Part shown: positions 34,056-41,860 of the stretch, in pieces
Position numbering within the stretch: the first letter of the stretch is position 1
How the letters are laid out: the number at the start of each line of letters is the position of its first letter
Notes under the pieces: generated by a model
What the model saw: only the letters and a program-made list of their open reading frames with translations
Database searches by the model: none
Told to the model about the DNA's origin: nothing
Program-made: the position numbers and the translations under genes
Source: CAYJBH01 sp964370605
GTDB lineage: Bacteria > Bacillota > Clostridia > Oscillospirales > Ruminococcaceae
Length of the DNA stretch: 64,000 nt
Direction of reading: 5' to 3'
Assembly (NCBI GenBank): GCA_964370605.1
Contig: CAYJJX010000011.1
Coordinates: 1-64,000 of the forward strand

Positions 34056-35177
34056 TTATACTTCGAGATAATAGGTATCGGGTCGCTCGGGGTTAAATAC
34101 CTCACTGCTCCAAAAAAGTGTTACAAGGTCACTCTCCCCCGTGTTCGTGATGTTATGGGTACAGCCGGTGGGAATATCGACGACAGTAGGTATATCGCCT
34201 TCAACATTGATAATTTCAACTTCATTTGAATGAATCGGACGTATTTTTATGACCGCCTTGCCACTGAGCACAAAAAACTTCTCGGTTTTAGTGTGATGCC
34301 AATGATTTCCTCTTGTAATTCCGGGTTTTGTCACGCTCATAAACATTTGACCAAACCCGTCCTTTTTCAAAAATTCCGCAAGGTGACCACGATTGTCAAT
34401 ATTATTTTTGAGCGTATAAGAATATCCGTCACTCGGCAAATACCCTGTGTAAGTGCCGTAAAGTTTTGCAGCAAGCTCGGTATCAAGCTTTGGTGCCTCG
34501 GCGGTTTTGCGAGATTCTCTAAAAGAGGTCAGCAGCTCGGCAAGCTCGCCAAGTGTGATATTATAAACCGGATTTATCTGTAAAGGTTTTTTGCTTGACA
34601 CAACACTTTCGCTTTCGGCGAGCGAAATTAATGCATTGACAACATCATCGATGTAACAAAGGGTAACCGAAGCATCTGGGTTATCTATCCTGATAGGAAG
34701 ATCCCGTGCAATATTGTGGCAAAATGTTGCGACGACACTGTTATAGCTTGGTCTGCACCATTTGCCGAACACACCGACAAGCCGATATATTACGATGGGA
34801 ACATTATTTTTTTCACCGTATTCATACAGCGCCTGTTCTGCAAGCGCCTTGCTCTTGCCGTAATCGTTGTCAAGCTCTGCCTGAATACTGCTGGTGGTGA
34901 TGATCGGCGCTGAGTTTTTGCAAGCTATTAGGTTATCAATCAGCGTTTTGGTGAAGCCGGTGTTGCCGCTGTAAAACTCTTCATTGTTTTTTGGACGGTT
35001 TATTCCGGCAAGATGAAAGACGATGTCCGCAGTCTTGCAAAATTCACTAAGCTGCTCTTCGGTATTTTGTATATCATAGAGAAATAAATTTTCAAAACCT
35101 CTATTTTTCAGCTCTACAACAAGGTTTTTACCGATAAAGCCATCGGCACCGGTTATGAGTATGCGACGATTTTTCAT
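34056..35177 (-). CDS. capF: Bifunctional SDR-cupin reductase (CapF/FnlB-like)
   Basis: A 373-residue protein. The N-terminal ~245 residues are an extended SDR ('ITGADGFIGKNLV'; Tyr-x3-Lys site in 'DNDYGKSKALAEQ'). The C-terminal ~115 residues are a cupin ('TRGNHWHHTKTEKFFVLSG' supplies the metal ligands; 'IPTGCTHNITN'). This two-domain layout is specific to CapF, which C3-epimerises (cupin) and C4-reduces (SDR, NADPH) the CapE product to UDP-N-acetyl-L-talosamine. The ATG overlaps the capE stop (ATGA) and has GGAG eight bases before. Confidence 0.95.
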   Translation of the reverse strand: MKNRRILITGADGFIGKNLVVELKNRGFENLFLYDIQNTEEQLSEFCKTADIVFHLAGINRPKNNEEFYSGNTGFTKTLIDNLIACKNSAPIITTSSIQAELDNDYGKSKALAEQALYEYGEKNNVPIVIYRLVGVFGKWCRPSYNSVVATFCHNIARDLPIRIDNPDASVTLCYIDDVVNALISLAESESVVSSKKPLQINPVYNITLGELAELLTSFRESRKTAEAPKLDTELAAKLYGTYTGYLPSDGYSYTLKNNIDNRGHLAEFLKKDGFGQMFMSVTKPGITRGNHWHHTKTEKFFVLSGKAVIKIRPIHSNEVEIINVEGDIPTVVDIPTGCTHNITNTGESDLVTLFWSSEVFNPERPDTYYLEV

Positions 35178-36181
35178 CGTTTGAGCTCCTCTTGAATATA
35201 TGACAGTTCCAGCAGTTTTTCCACGACCTGATTGACATCCAGCCTCAAGGTGTTGTGGCTGGTGTACTCTTCGATGACTTCAGGGCGATCAAGACCCTCT
35301 TCATAATATTGTTCATAGTTGAGGTCACGACTGTCGGCGGCTACCTTGAAATATCCACCAAGGTCAACGCACTGTGCCTTTTCTTCTTTAGTAAGCAGTG
35401 TTTCATATAGTTTTTCGCCATGTCTTGAACCGATAATTTTCACATCGGTCTTACCGAAAAGTTTCATGACTGCCTCTGCCAACACCTCTATGGTGCAAGC
35501 GGGACTTTTTTGGACAAAAAGGTCACCGGAAGCGCCATTTTGGTAGGCAAACACCACAAGCTCCACCGCCTCATCAAGGCTCATCAAAAAACGGGTCATG
35601 TGTGGGTCGGTGATGGTGATCGGTTTTCCGGCACGAATCTGCTCGATAAAGAGAGGGATTACACTGCCACGGCTCGCCATTACGTTTCCGTAACGGGTGG
35701 CGCAGATGGTGGTTTTTTCTGCCTCCGGCATACGACTTTTTGCAATCGCTACCTTTTCCATCATTGCCTTTGACATGCCCATGGCATTGATGGGATATGC
35801 CGCCTTGTCGGTGGATAGACAGATAACTCGATCGACCGAGGCATCAATTGCTGCATTGATAACATTGTGTGTGCCGATTACGTTGGTCTGTACCGCCTCC
35901 ATCGGGAAAAACTCGCAGGACGGGACTTGTTTCAGTGCGGCGGCATGAAAAACATAGTCTACATTGCGCATGGCATTTTTTAGGCTTTCTGCGTTGCGGA
36001 CATCTCCGATATAAAATTTAACCTTGGGATCAGCGATCGCCTTGCGCATGTCGTCTTGTTTTTTTTCGTCACGGCTGAAAATACGTATCTCGCCAATATC
36101 GCTGTTCAAAAAATGTTTCAAAACGGTATTGCCGAAGCTTCCGGTACCTCCGGTTATTAGCAAAGTCTTATCTTTAAACAT
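35174..36181 (-). CDS. capE: UDP-GlcNAc 4,6-dehydratase/5-epimerase (CapE/FnlA-like)
   Basis: A 335-residue soluble SDR starting the UDP-L-FucNAc branch. The cofactor loop is 'ITGGTGSFGNTVL', and the catalytic region is 'CLSTDKAAYPINAMGMSKAMME' in two parts (Asp-Lys and Met-x3-Lys), as in CapE and FlaA1/PseB relatives. It could also be PseB-like, but the linked capF and capG fix the L-FucNAc role. AAGGAG is about 12 bases before the ATG. Confidence 0.94.
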   Translation of the reverse strand: MFKDKTLLITGGTGSFGNTVLKHFLNSDIGEIRIFSRDEKKQDDMRKAIADPKVKFYIGDVRNAESLKNAMRNVDYVFHAAALKQVPSCEFFPMEAVQTNVIGTHNVINAAIDASVDRVICLSTDKAAYPINAMGMSKAMMEKVAIAKSRMPEAEKTTICATRYGNVMASRGSVIPLFIEQIRAGKPITITDPHMTRFLMSLDEAVELVVFAYQNGASGDLFVQKSPACTIEVLAEAVMKLFGKTDVKIIGSRHGEKLYETLLTKEEKAQCVDLGGYFKVAADSRDLNYEQYYEEGLDRPEVIEEYTSHNTLRLDVNQVVEKLLELSYIQEELKR

Positions 36182-36210
36182 GATAAAGAGTTTCTCCTTA
36201 TAATTAAATC

Positions 36211-36591
36211 TTAGTCGAAGAGTTTGAGCGCGCTGTTTAGGTCGTCTACCCTAAACACCATGTTTGCCTGACCACCGCAGGAATATGCATAGGTGTATTC
36301 GACATTGACATTGTTATCCTTGAATTTTTTTAGTGTCTCATGGAATATTCCGGGTTGATTGTCACCACTGATCATCAACATGTCGGTGAGTTGAACCGTC
36401 AGCTCTTTTGCCATCAAAAGATCGCAGGCAGTTTGCGGATCGTCGACTAAGATACGCGCAACGCCATACTCTTTTGTCTCGGCGACATTAAGTGAAAGCA
36501 TGTCAATATTGTTGTCGCTAAGTACCGAAGTTACATCATAAAGTGAACCGATATCATTTTCCAAAAAGACAGAGAGTTGTTTTATAACCAT
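36211..36591 (-). CDS. Tandem ACT-domain protein
   Basis: A 126-residue protein made of two ACT domains ('QLSVFLENDIGSLYDVTSVL' and 'LMISGDNQPGIFHETLKKF'), each with the amino-acid-binding Gly turn. No catalytic domain is attached. Such proteins often sit next to paaK-like ligase genes in anaerobes and may sense an aromatic amino acid or its keto/aryl acid. AAAGGA is eight bases before the ATG. The capE start is only 30 bases downstream of its stop, so transcription may run on into the glycan genes. Confidence 0.9.
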   Translation of the reverse strand: MVIKQLSVFLENDIGSLYDVTSVLSDNNIDMLSLNVAETKEYGVARILVDDPQTACDLLMAKELTVQLTDMLMISGDNQPGIFHETLKKFKDNNVNVEYTYAYSCGGQANMVFRVDDLNSALKLFD

Positions 36592-36620
36592 AATGCCGTT
36601 CCTTTCTGCGCTTATGCGTC

Positions 36621-37913
36621 TTATCCGTTGCGTTTATCTATAACACGTTTGCTCTTGCCTTCAAAGCGTTCCAGAGTTTTATGCTCAACCAGTCTTACCT
36701 TGACCGAAATACCGATAATGCTTTCGACCGATTGATGGATTTTTCGAGTCAATTTTTCGATCTCTTTCATCTCGTCAAACGGGAAATCTTTTTCCAGTTC
36801 AACCATCAGCTCCAGTACGTCGAGATTATTTTTTCGCTCAACGACTAACATGTAGTGAGATGAGTCGGACGAAACCTTGAGCAGTGCTTCTTCGATCTGA
36901 GACGGGAATACATTGACACCACGGATAATCAGCATATCGTCACTGCGTCCGGTGGGTTTAGTCATTCTTGCATGAGTTCTTCCGCAGCTGCATTTTTCTC
37001 TGTTTAGTGTTGTGATGTCCTTTGTGCGATAGCGAAGAAGCGGCAACGCCTCTTTAGTAAGGGTAGTAAATACCAATTCGCCGCTAGAATCTGTAGCTTC
37101 AAAGGTGTCGACATCGACAATTTCCGGAAGGAAGTGGTCTTCAAAGATATGCAGACCGTCTTGAGCGGTACATTCACAGGAAACACCGGGTCCGATTACC
37201 TCCGAGAGTCCATAAATGTCATACGCCTTAAGTCTCAGTTGACGCTCGATGTTTTGTCGCATCTCTTCAGTCCACGGTTCTGCGCCAAAAATTCCAACAC
37301 GAAGTTGACTTTGATCCAAAAGATTTTGCTCTTTCATAGCTTCGGCTAGATAGAGCGCATAGGAAGGCGTGCAGGCGATGGCAGTCGACTCAAAGTCGGT
37401 GATAGAAAGCAGTTGTTTTGCGGTGTTGCCTCCCGATAGCGGTATGACAGTTGCGCCGAGTGCCTCACCGCCGTAATGGAGTCCAAGGCCGCCTGTAAAA
37501 AGTCCATATCCATAGGCAACCTGTAATGTGTCTTTTTCAGAAAGTCCAACACCCATGAGACAACGTGCTACAAGATTAGCCCACATGGCGATGTCCGCCT
37601 CGGTATAGCCTACTACGGTAGGTTTTCCGGTAGTGCCGGACGAAGCATGAATCCTGACAACCTGATCTTTTGGTACGGCAAAAAGGCCGTAAGGATAGTT
37701 GTTACGCAAATCTTCTTTTGTGGTAAATGGCAAAAGGCGTACATCGTCGGCAGACTTTATGTCCCCAGGCTCTATTCCCATATCTTTCATCTTACTGTTA
37801 TAGAAAGGCACGTTTTTGTAGACACGAGCCACAAGGTCAATAAGACGGTCGCTTTGAATTTTATGGATTTCATCACGTGAGACAAAATCAATCGAGTTAT
37901 CAATACGTTTCAA
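36621..37913 (-). CDS. paaK: Phenylacetate-CoA ligase (PaaK-like)
   Basis: A ~430-residue adenylate-forming ligase making aryl-acetyl-CoA. The P-loop is 'HASSGTTGKPTVVGYT', the adenine-binding 'YGLSEVIGPGVS' follows, and the hinge 'LRYRTKDITTL' and C-terminal 'IRGVNVFPSQIEEAL' are typical of PaaK. The TTG at 37913 has AGAAAGGA eight bases upstream; an ATG at 37937, overlapping the aminotransferase stop, is also in frame. In anaerobes these enzymes activate aryl acids from aromatic amino acid fermentation. No indolepyruvate oxidoreductase lies in the window. Confidence 0.93.
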   Translation of the reverse strand: MKRIDNSIDFVSRDEIHKIQSDRLIDLVARVYKNVPFYNSKMKDMGIEPGDIKSADDVRLLPFTTKEDLRNNYPYGLFAVPKDQVVRIHASSGTTGKPTVVGYTEADIAMWANLVARCLMGVGLSEKDTLQVAYGYGLFTGGLGLHYGGEALGATVIPLSGGNTAKQLLSITDFESTAIACTPSYALYLAEAMKEQNLLDQSQLRVGIFGAEPWTEEMRQNIERQLRLKAYDIYGLSEVIGPGVSCECTAQDGLHIFEDHFLPEIVDVDTFEATDSSGELVFTTLTKEALPLLRYRTKDITTLNREKCSCGRTHARMTKPTGRSDDMLIIRGVNVFPSQIEEALLKVSSDSSHYMLVVERKNNLDVLELMVELEKDFPFDEMKEIEKLTRKIHQSVESIIGISVKVRLVEHKTLERFEGKSKRVIDKRNG

Positions 37914-37927
37914 GTTACTAGTCCTTT

Positions 37928-39082
37928 CTATTTGCATTCGTTATACAGCGCTCTAAAATGTTCAACACTGCGCTTGATGTCTTCGAGTGGCATACAAAGT
38001 GAGAGTCGGAAGTGACCGCCATAGCCAAATCCGGCGCCCGGCACCAAGATTATGCCGTGTTCAATCGCTTTGGCGGCAAATGCATCGTCATCGCCGCCCG
38101 GAGTCTTTGGAAAAAGATAGAAAGTAGCTTTGGGTTCGGCACACTCATATCCAATCTCGGTCAATGCTTTATACAAAAATTGACTGCGCTCACGGTAGGC
38201 GTCACGATTATTGGAAACGCCAATGAAGTCAGCGGCAAGTTTTTGGAACATGGACGGTGCGTTCACAAATCCAAGGGTTCTGTTTGCAAAGGTCATTGCG
38301 GCACGGAACTGCTCAATATTCGGCATGTTAGGAGAGATTGCGAGGTACCCGATACGCTCTCCTGCAAGGCTGAGCGACTTTGAAAAGCTGTTGGCTACAA
38401 AGCATTTTTTGAAATGTTTGAAAACAGATGGCACCGGAGTGTCATCGAACACTAGCGTATTATATGGCTCGTCTGAAATGATACAAATATCCTTGTCCTC
38501 AATCAAAGCTGCAAGCTTTGAATATTCCTCATCACTGTAAATTTTTCCGCTCGGATTGTTCGGTGAGTTGAGAATAATTGCTTTTGTACGATCGTTGATA
38601 GCATTTTTGATGTTATCAATGTCGAGCGAAAAGTCACTCTTGCACTCAACGGGAACCATGACACCGTCAAAGTTACCGATGTAGAAGCGATATTCCATAA
38701 AGTAAGGGGTGATTACAATTACCTCATCCTTGCTTGATAGAATTGTTTTTAGTGCCACGTTGATTGCACCGGAGGCACCCACCGTCATCAGTATATCGTC
38801 GGCAGAAAATTGGAGGCCATGTACTCCTGAAAGATAGCCGGCTACCTTTGTACGCACATCGGCAAAACCACTATTTGGCATATAGCCATGAATTCCTTTG
38901 CTGTCTGCCAAGGCTCCCAGTTGGTCTAAAAGCTCTTTCGGAGGAGGCAGATCGGGGTTGCCGAGCGAAAAATCAAAAACATTTTCAACACCGAGCTTTG
39001 CTTTCATGCGTGCGCCTTCTTCAAACATCTTTCGAATCCAAGAACCGCTTTGCATTGCATCTAACATCTTGCTACTGACCAT
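37928..39082 (-). CDS. Class I/II PLP-dependent aminotransferase
   Basis: A 384-residue fold-type I aminotransferase of the AspC/aromatic group. The PLP lysine is in 'VANSFSKSLSLAGERIGYL', with 'NSPNNPSGK' (phosphate and Asn), 'IISDEPYNTLVF' (Asp and Tyr) and 'FRLSLC' (substrate-carboxylate Arg). The ATG has GAAAGGA nine bases upstream. Together with the ACT protein and PaaK next door it may convert an aromatic amino acid to the keto acid feeding the ligase; this is inference. Confidence 0.92.
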   Translation of the reverse strand: MVSSKMLDAMQSGSWIRKMFEEGARMKAKLGVENVFDFSLGNPDLPPPKELLDQLGALADSKGIHGYMPNSGFADVRTKVAGYLSGVHGLQFSADDILMTVGASGAINVALKTILSSKDEVIVITPYFMEYRFYIGNFDGVMVPVECKSDFSLDIDNIKNAINDRTKAIILNSPNNPSGKIYSDEEYSKLAALIEDKDICIISDEPYNTLVFDDTPVPSVFKHFKKCFVANSFSKSLSLAGERIGYLAISPNMPNIEQFRAAMTFANRTLGFVNAPSMFQKLAADFIGVSNNRDAYRERSQFLYKALTEIGYECAEPKATFYLFPKTPGGDDDAFAAKAIEHGIILVPGAGFGYGGHFRLSLCMPLEDIKRSVEHFRALYNECK

Positions 39083-39109
39083 AAATAAATATCCTTTCTA
39101 TATTTAAGA

Positions 39110-39844
39110 CTATCCCCTTGTCTTTTGTACTGTAAAAATAAAACGTTGGCTTTCGGGAGTAAGTTTTTCAAAGCTTTCGCCGTCGATACAGGAGACTACG
39201 TTGAAATTGTGGCGACTGCAAAGCTCTTTTATCTCTTGTTCGCTGAAATAATATTCTGTCAATGTATCTATCGCGCTTCCGTTTTTGGCACAGACATTCA
39301 CCATTGAAGTAGTGAAGCCATCGCCCAGCGAATGAGACACGAAACAATTAACGCCGTCACTTGTTTTGTACTTAAAGCTATTATTTGCAAGCACATCGGT
39401 GTGCTTGTATGGTGTATTCATGTCAAAAATAAATATTCCTTGAGGTTTCAAAAACAACGAAATACGTTTGAAAACCTTGTCGATTTCGCCCATGTTTCCA
39501 ATATGATTCAATGCATCAAAGGTGCAGACTACGCAATCAACCGTGCCGAAAAGGTCAAGCTCTCTTGCGTCCTGACACAAAAGCAAAACGCCTTTGACCT
39601 CTTGTTCGTGCAGTTTGTTGGACAATACGCTCAACATTTCGGGGCAGTTGTCCACCGCAATCATATCAAATCCAAACTTTGCAAGTCTGATAGTTAACTC
39701 ACCTGTTCCACAACAAAGGTCCAAAACGGTACAACCCTGCATACGGACAAAAGACAACCGACGACGAATAAACATCGACAGCCGCTCATAGTCGGCATCA
39801 ATATTCAGACCGTCATAGTATGGGGCCATAATTTTATAAGCCAT
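39110..39844 (-). CDS. Class I SAM-dependent methyltransferase
   Basis: A 244-residue Rossmann-fold methyltransferase. Motif I is 'VLDLCCGTGELTIRLA', motif II is 'IAVDNCPEMLSVL' and motif IV is 'VVCTFDALNHIG'. The variable C-terminal half carries the substrate part and resembles small-molecule or Methyltransf_25 enzymes. No substrate clue is seen. AAAGGA precedes the ATG. It sits between aminotransferase and lysA in the same orientation. Confidence 0.9.
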   Translation of the reverse strand: MAYKIMAPYYDGLNIDADYERLSMFIRRRLSFVRMQGCTVLDLCCGTGELTIRLAKFGFDMIAVDNCPEMLSVLSNKLHEQEVKGVLLLCQDARELDLFGTVDCVVCTFDALNHIGNMGEIDKVFKRISLFLKPQGIFIFDMNTPYKHTDVLANNSFKYKTSDGVNCFVSHSLGDGFTTSMVNVCAKNGSAIDTLTEYYFSEQEIKELCSRHNFNVVSCIDGESFEKLTPESQRFIFTVQKTRG

Positions 39845-39873
39845 ACGATTGTTTGTCCTTTCAAGGTGAATTA

Positions 39874-41163
39874 TTATATGTCTTCTCTTGTGATATCTTC
39901 AAATGTTTGGCGACGCACAATAACGCGAGTATTACCGTCCTCTATTAGGACAACGGCGGGTTTTTGAAGTCGATTATAGTTACTTGCCATAGAGTAGTTA
40001 TATGCACCGGTGCAAAGCACGGCAAGCGTGTCGCCTACCGACGGTTTTGCTATCAGTATGTCTTTGCCCAGTAGGTCGCCGCTCTCACAACACCTACCGG
40101 CAATGGTACAAAGATAATCCGGTGTAGCGTCTGCGCGATTAGCAAGACGGAAGTCGTACAGACTTTCATAGAGCGCAAACCTTGGGTTGTCCGCCATTCC
40201 TCCGTCGACCGAGACGTAGGATCTGACTTCTTCAATCTCTTTGATGCTACCGACGGTATAAAGCGTCATGCAAGCATCACCGACGATGGAGCGACCCGGT
40301 TCTATGATAAGTTTTGGCTCGGTGAATGAATGTTTTGAACAAAAATCTTTTATCGTAGAGGCAAGCAAACTGATATATGTTTCCTGTGGTTTTGGCTCAT
40401 CCTCGCCGGTGTATCGTATGCCAAAACCGCCGCCGAGGTTTAATTCTTTGATTTCATATCCTGTCTCGCTGCGCATCTCAAGCGCAAATTCAAGCAGACG
40501 AAGTGCCGCGAGTCGGAACGGCTCGGTCTCAAATATTTGAGATCCGATATGACAATGTATTCCAAGGAGATTGAGTGATTTAGAGTTAAGAACAAAGTGA
40601 AACGCTCTTGCCGCCTCACCGTTAGAAAGTGACAAGCCAAACTTAGAATCTAGCTGACCTGTCTGTATGTATTCATGGGTGTGTGCATCTATCTCCGGTT
40701 TGATACGAAGCATTACATTTATCGTCTTTTTAGCGGCATCAGCAAGGTCGCTCAGCAATGCCAGCTCTGACATGTTGTCTGCCACAAAACAGCCGATATC
40801 ATTCTGTATCGAATAGGTTATATCCTCGACCGTTTTATTATTTCCGTGGAAATATATTTTATTTGCATCAAAACCTGCAGACAATGCAGTGTACATTTCT
40901 CCTGTCGACACAACGTCTGATTGCAGACCCATCGGTTTAATGATACGGTAGATCTCTTTGCAGCAAAAAGCCTTTCCGGCATATTGAACAACGCCGTTTG
41001 GATAATGTTTTTCAAAGGCTTTTACAAAAGCGTTGATGTTTTCAACAAGTTTGTTTTTGCTGAAGAGAAAGAGTGGTGTTCCATATTCCGAGGCAACCGC
41101 AGTTACGTCGACACCATCAAAGAACAGTCGACCGTTTTTTTCTTGTAAATAATTTTCAATCAT
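39874..41163 (-). CDS. lysA: Diaminopimelate decarboxylase
   Basis: A 429-residue fold-type III PLP enzyme, the last step of lysine synthesis. The PLP lysine is in 'VVQYAGKAFCC'. 'HCHIGSQI' and the Gly-rich phosphate loop 'LNLGGGFGIRY' follow. The active-site Cys is in 'GRCCESGDLL' and the Tyr/carboxylate region is in 'TGAYNYSMASNYN'. The ATG at 41163 lies inside the 3' end of engB (8-base overlap). Confidence 0.95.
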   Translation of the reverse strand: MIENYLQEKNGRLFFDGVDVTAVASEYGTPLFLFSKNKLVENINAFVKAFEKHYPNGVVQYAGKAFCCKEIYRIIKPMGLQSDVVSTGEMYTALSAGFDANKIYFHGNNKTVEDITYSIQNDIGCFVADNMSELALLSDLADAAKKTINVMLRIKPEIDAHTHEYIQTGQLDSKFGLSLSNGEAARAFHFVLNSKSLNLLGIHCHIGSQIFETEPFRLAALRLLEFALEMRSETGYEIKELNLGGGFGIRYTGEDEPKPQETYISLLASTIKDFCSKHSFTEPKLIIEPGRSIVGDACMTLYTVGSIKEIEEVRSYVSVDGGMADNPRFALYESLYDFRLANRADATPDYLCTIAGRCCESGDLLGKDILIAKPSVGDTLAVLCTGAYNYSMASNYNRLQKPAVVLIEDGNTRVIVRRQTFEDITREDI

Positions 41164-41755
41164 GCTCGTCTATAAACTCCTTTACATATTCTCTTAACAG
41201 ATCGTAGCCACGTGAGCTTTTTGCATCGGTGAAAACTGTGTTACAGGAAAACTCTGATAGTTCGATACTGATACTGCGTTGTAGTTCGGCAAATTCTGTT
41301 TTGTTCAGCTTGTCAATCTTAGTGATGACCGCTATAAAATGCTCGCCGCTGTTTTCAAAAAATTCTAGCATAAGGCGGTCGTCCGGCGTGATTCCTCTGC
41401 GTGCATCTAGAAGCTGAAGGTATATTCTTTTTCGATCATCTAACCTCGCATATCCATCGCAAAGCTTCTGGAAACGTTCCTGCTCTGAAGCACTGCGCCT
41501 TGCAAAGCCATAACCGGGAAGATCAACTATATAGGCACTGGGTAAATGAAAAAAGTTTATGGTAATGGTTTTACCCGGCGTTGAGCTTTCGCGCGCTAAT
41601 GACTTTTGAAAGCAAAGTCGGTTGAGTAGTGACGATTTGCCGACGTTGCTTCGTCCGCTAAGCACAATTTCCGGTTTTTCATACGGTTCAAGCTGTTCTA
41701 TAAGCCCAAACGATCGCCAGAAAGTTGCCTTGGAAAAGTAGGCTTCGATATTCAA
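41156..41755 (-). CDS. engB: Ribosome biogenesis GTPase EngB (YsxC/YihA)
   Basis: A 199-residue essential GTPase of 50S assembly. G1 is 'SGRSNVGKSSLLN', G3 is 'DLPGYG', G4 is 'TKID' and G5 is 'TDAKSSRG'. The start is TTG at 41755 with GGAG five bases upstream. Its place next to lon is a common Firmicute arrangement (lon-ysxC). The 105-base gap to lon contains an AT-rich hairpin but no firm promoter. Confidence 0.95.
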   Translation of the reverse strand: MNIEAYFSKATFWRSFGLIEQLEPYEKPEIVLSGRSNVGKSSLLNRLCFQKSLARESSTPGKTITINFFHLPSAYIVDLPGYGFARRSASEQERFQKLCDGYARLDDRKRIYLQLLDARRGITPDDRLMLEFFENSGEHFIAVITKIDKLNKTEFAELQRSISIELSEFSCNTVFTDAKSSRGYDLLREYVKEFIDEHD

Positions 41756-41860
41756 AAAATCTCCTTTCCTTATCTGTCGTCATCGACCGAAAAAAATCGA
41801 ATTACATTTTGCAAAAAATGTCGTATGGGTGGTCATGTGTATAATAACTGTGGCGACCCG

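Noticed and set aside
41760..41860. Terminator between lon and engB
   Set aside because: The stems are AT-rich or bulged and poorly spaced from the T-runs, so read-through is as likely.
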